Origin: a bacterium
Lineage (GTDB): Bacteria > Electryoneota > RPQS01
DNA: 64,000 nucleotides
Direction of reading: 5' to 3'
Assembly (NCBI GenBank): GCA_036504735.1
Contig: DASXUQ010000012.1
Coordinates: forward strand, 62,001 to 126,000
The notes beneath the pieces are model-generated. The model had not been told where the DNA came from, did no database searches, and worked only from the letters and a program-made list of their open reading frames with translations. The translations under genes were made by a program, and so were the position numbers. Numbering within the stretch: position 1 is the stretch's first letter; every line of letters begins with the position of its first letter. Below, piece by piece: positions 60,490 through 64,000 of this stretch.

Positions 60490-61657
60490 AGAGATACAGA
60501 CCTGAAGATAGGTGGCTGGCGTCAAATCTCACCACATGATTTCCGCCGGCCATATTGCTGTTGACCAGAGACGCAACCTCCTCGCCCAGCAGGTTGTACA
60601 CCTTCAGGGACACAAAGCCATTATCCACCAGATCGAAGACAATGCTGGTGCTCGGGTTGAAGGGATTGGGATAGTTCTGGTTCAGAGCATAAGTGGTCGG
60701 CTGCGACGCCGAGAGCGGCGAGGCAAAGATCACCGAGCCCAGGGGATGCCGCGAGCCATCGGCTTCGGTCATGCTCAGGCGGTAGCGGTAGGTTGTGCCC
60801 GCCAGCACCTGCGCATCATGATAGGTATAGGTATGGCCTGCCGGATTGTCACCGAGTCCCGCAAGATGGGCAATCGTGCTCCAGCCGTTCGCCGTCTCCC
60901 GGGCCAGATCATAACCCGCTACATTACGCTCCGACGCCGTGACCCACGAAACGTCTACGCGATTAAACGCGCCTACGGCCGTAAAGCTTGTCAGCTCCAC
61001 CGGCAGAATCTGATCGCAATCCGGTTCGACCAGAAACCCTCCGCTGCTGCCGCCGTCAAAGTTATTGTTGATGGCGTCTACCACATCATTCAGATCGGAG
61101 ACCGTGATCCCGGCAGGAAGGGCTCCCAGATCACCGCCCAGCACCTGATTTGCCAGCGCGAAAATCTGGTTGACGGTATAGCCAGCAAAGGGACCGGAAG
61201 GCGTGTGGACTCCCACCGGCACCACCAGATTGCCAAGGTTTGAGTTGAATCCCGTCACACCCGCATTGGAAAACCCAAGTGTGATGGCAAGCGTCAGGAC
61301 TTGTCCGGCAAATACACCGGCTGGAGTGGAGGTCGGATTCGTCAGATTTGCCGTCAACATACTCGGAGGGCCGCCCGCCGGCAGAAAGTTTTCAATCGAT
61401 GTGTCGGATAAAAACGTCGCCGTAAAGTTGCCTCCGATTGTCAGACCCGAGGGAAAGACGGTAGCAAAGTTATTGTCCCGAATGCACCCCGGATTGTTGC
61501 CATGACATGGGGCGCCCCATCCGCCCTGCGTGACGGTGAGGTAGTCTCCCGGAGGAATATTGCACGGATCCGGTTGGGCCATCGCCGCAGATACCAGCAA
61601 AAGCACAGACAGGATAAGCACAATCTTCTTCTCGAAGCTCGCGATAGATGAACGCAT
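60434..61657 (-). CDS. secreted protein with type IX secretion sorting domain
   Basis: A 407-residue protein with signal peptide (MRSSIASFEKKIVLILSVLL to about residue 27). The central part has a domain of about 200 residues without known family (DPCNIPPGDYLTVTQGGWGA onward). An Fn3-like domain follows (VDVSWVTASERNVAGYDLAR). The last 85 residues are a type A sorting domain: YALNQNYPNPFNPSTSIVFD, KVYNLLGEEVASL, LSSGLYLYRL and KKMLLMK. This tail directs cargo through the type IX system to the outer surface in FCB bacteria. The end of the gene is duplicated in tandem downstream. The function of the N-terminal part is unknown. Confidence 0.9.
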   Translation of the reverse strand: MRSSIASFEKKIVLILSVLLLVSAAMAQPDPCNIPPGDYLTVTQGGWGAPCHGNNPGCIRDNNFATVFPSGLTIGGNFTATFLSDTSIENFLPAGGPPSMLTANLTNPTSTPAGVFAGQVLTLAITLGFSNAGVTGFNSNLGNLVVPVGVHTPSGPFAGYTVNQIFALANQVLGGDLGALPAGITVSDLNDVVDAINNNFDGGSSGGFLVEPDCDQILPVELTSFTAVGAFNRVDVSWVTASERNVAGYDLARETANGWSTIAHLAGLGDNPAGHTYTYHDAQVLAGTTYRYRLSMTEADGSRHPLGSVIFASPLSASQPTTYALNQNYPNPFNPSTSIVFDLVDNGFVSLKVYNLLGEEVASLVNSNMAGGNHVVRFDASHLSSGLYLYRLNVNGFVAEKKMLLMK

Positions 61658-62110
61658 AAATCACCTCCTGAATTGAACATATTTGTTAGAAACATCTCCT
61701 CTAATTTGGCCGAATAAGGTAGCTTGGACCCGACGGCCAATCAAGTAAAAGTAACCTAAGCCACAATTTCGGGTCCGCTTCCAGCGGCAGTTGTGCTAAT
61801 ATACCGTACATACTTTGAGTGTGTCATCTTTGACTCCAACACCCGTCTCTCTCGGCAATGTGATACAGTTTGACAGGTTGGTACTTACAAACAATGGGCA
61901 ATCCCTGCGCTGCACCGAAGCGTACGCACAGAGGCATGCGGAGATGACACGGAAACATTCGATCATCCTCACTGGCCGCCGAACCATTTTTGCTTAAAGC
62001 CGTTCAAGGGAGTATTGCCGGGCCAGGGAGTCGGTGAAAACCACTTGACCACCGTCACAAAGATATGTACATTGAGAGGTCATTTTGAACTCAGAGACAG
62101 GTGCCGCGCC
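61658..62110. other. intergenic region between divergent genes
   Basis: This 450-base region carries the divergent promoters of the leftward type IX cargo gene and the rightward beta-helix gene. Short overlapping frames on both strands near 61800-61990 have no ribosome site and no recognisable protein. I see no further structure. Confidence 0.5.
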
Positions 62111-64000
62111 ATGATTCGGATTGCGATTCTTTTGGGATGGATTTGCCTCACCCGCCTCGCCTTTGCCGACAGCACCCTGGTGCCGACAGGATCCGTCAGC
62201 GGTGTTTGGAGTGCGGTGCACAGCCCGTACATTGTCTGGAATGGCACTGTGACCGTCAATGACGGTGACACCTTGAAGATTCAACCGGGTGTGACGGTGA
62301 GATTCAGCGGTCCCTATCAACTGCGGGTATCGGGAGTCTTGCGCGCGCTCGGCCGTGCGGACAGCCTGATTCGTTTCACGGCGGATACCCTTGCCAATCC
62401 TGCCGGCTGGGGCGGCATCCGCTTTGTCTCCGCGCGGGATTCGAGCCGTCTCTCCTACTGCATCATCGAGAATGGCCGGGCCACGGGCAACTGGCCCGAT
62501 TACACCGGCGGCGGTGTCGCGCAGTTGGGTTCGCGCCGGATCACCCTCGACAATGTCACCTTTCAAGACAACCGTGCCAGTCAGTCCGGTGGGGCCTACG
62601 CAGGCAACGGTTCGGGCGGAGCAGTATTTACACATTGCCAATTTCTCCGCAATGTCTGCATGGAGAGCGGCGGTGCACTCAGCCTGACCTCCAATTCGCC
62701 GAATACCTTTACCGATTGCGATTTTATTGCCAACACCACAGCGCCGGGCAGTTTCGGAGGCCGCAACGGGGGCGCAGTGGACACCTACCGCGGAAACGGA
62801 ACATTTACCTCCTGCCGTTTTATCCGCAACTACTGTGCGTCCACCGGCGGTGCGGTGCAGGGACATGGGTTTCTGAGCTTCAGCAATTGCAGTTTTGACA
62901 GCAACCGCGCGGACGGGAATGCGGGGGCCATCTATCTCGATGACAGCCTGTCCACCTTCAGCCTCACCCATTGCCTGATCCGCTGGAATACGGCGGTCTA
63001 TTATGGCGGTGGGCTCTACTGCTTCGACAGCTCCCCGGTGGTGCTAAGCTGCCAATTCATCGGCAACCACACCGGAGATCGCGGCGGCGCGATCAACTGC
63101 TACCGCTGGAGCGGCACGGCCCGCTTTGAAGACTGCCTGATTACCCAAAACAGTTCCAACAGTAACGGCGGAGGGCTTTGGGTAGGCACCTATTGCCATC
63201 CCAGCTTTTACCATTGCGAGTTCAGTTGGAACTCTTCCGGCGCTGGCGGCGGAGCCTATTCCACCAATCACGGTGCACCGTCCTTTCATGGCTGCACCTT
63301 TCTGCATAATTCCGCCGGCGGTGAGGGCGGCGGCCTGTCGCTGACCCAATACTCCCAGTGCGCGCTCGACAGCAGCACGATCAATTGGAACTCGGCGGCA
63401 GGAACCGGCGGCGGTTTTGTCGCCAGCGGATCGTTCATCACTCTCAGTGCCTGCTCGCTCTCCTACAATACCGCGCAGGATGGCGCAGGCGGAGCCATGC
63501 TCGCCTCGTGCTCCGAAAGCAGTCCGCTGGGAATTTCCTCCTCGGTCATCAGCGGCAACCGCGCGGATTCCACCGGAGGCGGCATGTGGATTGACGGCTA
63601 CACCTGTGCGTCTCTGGAAAAAGTGCTGCTGCTGGATAACCGCGCGGCCTATGCCGGCGGCGCCCTGTTCTGTTCCGCTGGCGCGCAGCCGCTGGTCACG
63701 TTCTGCGATCTGCTGCGCAATCAGGCGCCGTCTGGCGCGGGGATCTTTGTCAGCGCCTCATCACCCACCATCAGCACCAACATCATAGCCGCTAATGGCG
63801 GTCGGGGAGTTGAACTCTGGGAGTCGCCCGCCGCGCAAGTCCGTTTCTGCGATTTGTACACCAATTCCGGCGGCAACTTCGCCGGAGATAATCTTCCGGC
63901 AGGGCTGGGACAGATTACGCAGGTCAACAGCAACGGTCGGCCATGCGACGCCTATTCCAACCTCTATCTGAATCCCATGCTGCCCGATACCACGAACGAC
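62111..64000 (+). CDS. secreted right-handed parallel beta-helix protein, 3' end beyond window
   Basis: The frame is open from the ATG at 62111 to the right edge, giving 630 residues of an incomplete protein. Signal peptide MIRIAILLGWICLTRLAFAD is followed by a short beta domain (VWNGTVTVNDGDTLKIQPGV). Then come about 18 imperfect repeats of some 24-30 residues of the type FTxCxFxxNxAxxxGGAxY (for example FTSCRFIRNYCASTGGAV, LSACSLSYNTAQDGAGGAML). This is the parallel beta-helix of pectate-lyase-like and choice-of-anchor proteins. Catalytic residues of lyases are not visible, so a surface binding role is equally possible. A sorting domain is expected after the edge. Confidence 0.9.
   Translation, partial: MIRIAILLGWICLTRLAFADSTLVPTGSVSGVWSAVHSPYIVWNGTVTVNDGDTLKIQPGVTVRFSGPYQLRVSGVLRALGRADSLIRFTADTLANPAGWGGIRFVSARDSSRLSYCIIENGRATGNWPDYTGGGVAQLGSRRITLDNVTFQDNRASQSGGAYAGNGSGGAVFTHCQFLRNVCMESGGALSLTSNSPNTFTDCDFIANTTAPGSFGGRNGGAVDTYRGNGTFTSCRFIRNYCASTGGAVQGHGFLSFSNCSFDSNRADGNAGAIYLDDSLSTFSLTHCLIRWNTAVYYGGGLYCFDSSPVVLSCQFIGNHTGDRGGAINCYRWSGTARFEDCLITQNSSNSNGGGLWVGTYCHPSFYHCEFSWNSSGAGGGAYSTNHGAPSFHGCTFLHNSAGGEGGGLSLTQYSQCALDSSTINWNSAAGTGGGFVASGSFITLSACSLSYNTAQDGAGGAMLASCSESSPLGISSSVISGNRADSTGGGMWIDGYTCASLEKVLLLDNRAAYAGGALFCSAGAQPLVTFCDLLRNQAPSGAGIFVSASSPTISTNIIAANGGRGVELWESPAAQVRFCDLYTNSGGNFAGDNLPAGLGQITQVNSNGRPCDAYSNLYLNPMLPDTTND

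Noticed and set aside
61796-61997. Overlapping 60-codon frames on both strands in the divergent intergenic region.
   Set aside because: Neither has a ribosome site or recognisable protein features. The region is better explained as promoters.

Overview
The window comes from the chromosome of an uncultured-looking, GC-rich, Gram-negative bacterium. I place it in the FCB superphylum (Fibrobacterota-Chlorobiota-Bacteroidota and related candidate phyla). One secreted protein (60434-61657) ends in a typical type IX secretion C-terminal domain of the YPNPFNPST kind. Two outer-membrane barrel proteins end in phenylalanine, and many large secreted proteins carry Fn3-like modules. No rRNA, tRNA, CRISPR array or intact insertion sequence was seen. 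The phylum cannot be fixed from this sequence alone.

Layout. 1-3106 is the N-terminal part of a large secreted multidomain protein that runs off the left edge. 4078-6938 is a four-gene operon (TlpA-like thioredoxin, DUF4266 lipoprotein, DUF3570 barrel protein, ApbE flavin transferase). 7114-10275 is a lone gene joining a SIR2 NADase-like domain, an NB-ARC/STAND ATPase and TPR repeats, resembling bacterial NLR-type anti-phage sensors. 10362-19187 is a five-gene minus-strand cluster: membrane b-type cytochrome, Fe-S flavoprotein, a cytochrome with 20 CxxCH motifs, a cytochrome with 40 CxxCH motifs built from 73-residue tri-haem repeats, and an outer-membrane beta-barrel. It reads as a route for electrons from the inner membrane to the cell surface.

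19405-24982 holds a secreted propeller-like protein, RecQ, a decayed chemoreceptor fragment, a periplasmic beta-carbonic anhydrase and a small unknown protein. 25245-29911 is an operon of an exported TPR-CHAT (caspase-like) protease, an ECF sigma factor and a membrane-spanning zinc-finger anti-sigma factor. 30091-32940 and 51760-54915 are two paralogous multi-PAS histidine kinases. 33173-40373 encodes a six-subunit complex I/group 4 hydrogenase-like membrane complex. Its catalytic subunit lacks the nickel-iron cysteines and its small subunit lacks three of the four Fe-S ligands, so it matches the Ehr (energy-converting hydrogenase-related) type.

40618-59664 is mostly housekeeping and secreted functions: GH92 mannosidase-like enzyme, Fn3 lipoprotein, large secreted protein, M3 peptidase, C39-like peptidase with a small membrane partner, CsbD-like protein, EamA transporter, DoxX protein, ROK sugar kinase, phosphodiester glycosidase-like protein and two unknown exported proteins. 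59906-60489 contains a broken gene end and a 157-bp tandem duplication carrying a terminator and the last codons of the neighbouring type IX cargo gene. From 62111 a secreted parallel beta-helix protein runs off the right edge.

Most genes are followed by clear hairpin terminators, several of them shared by convergent genes. The main candidates for unusual biology are the 40-haem cytochrome cluster, the redox-centre-less hydrogenase-like complex, the CHAT/sigma/anti-sigma operon and the SIR2-STAND-TPR gene.
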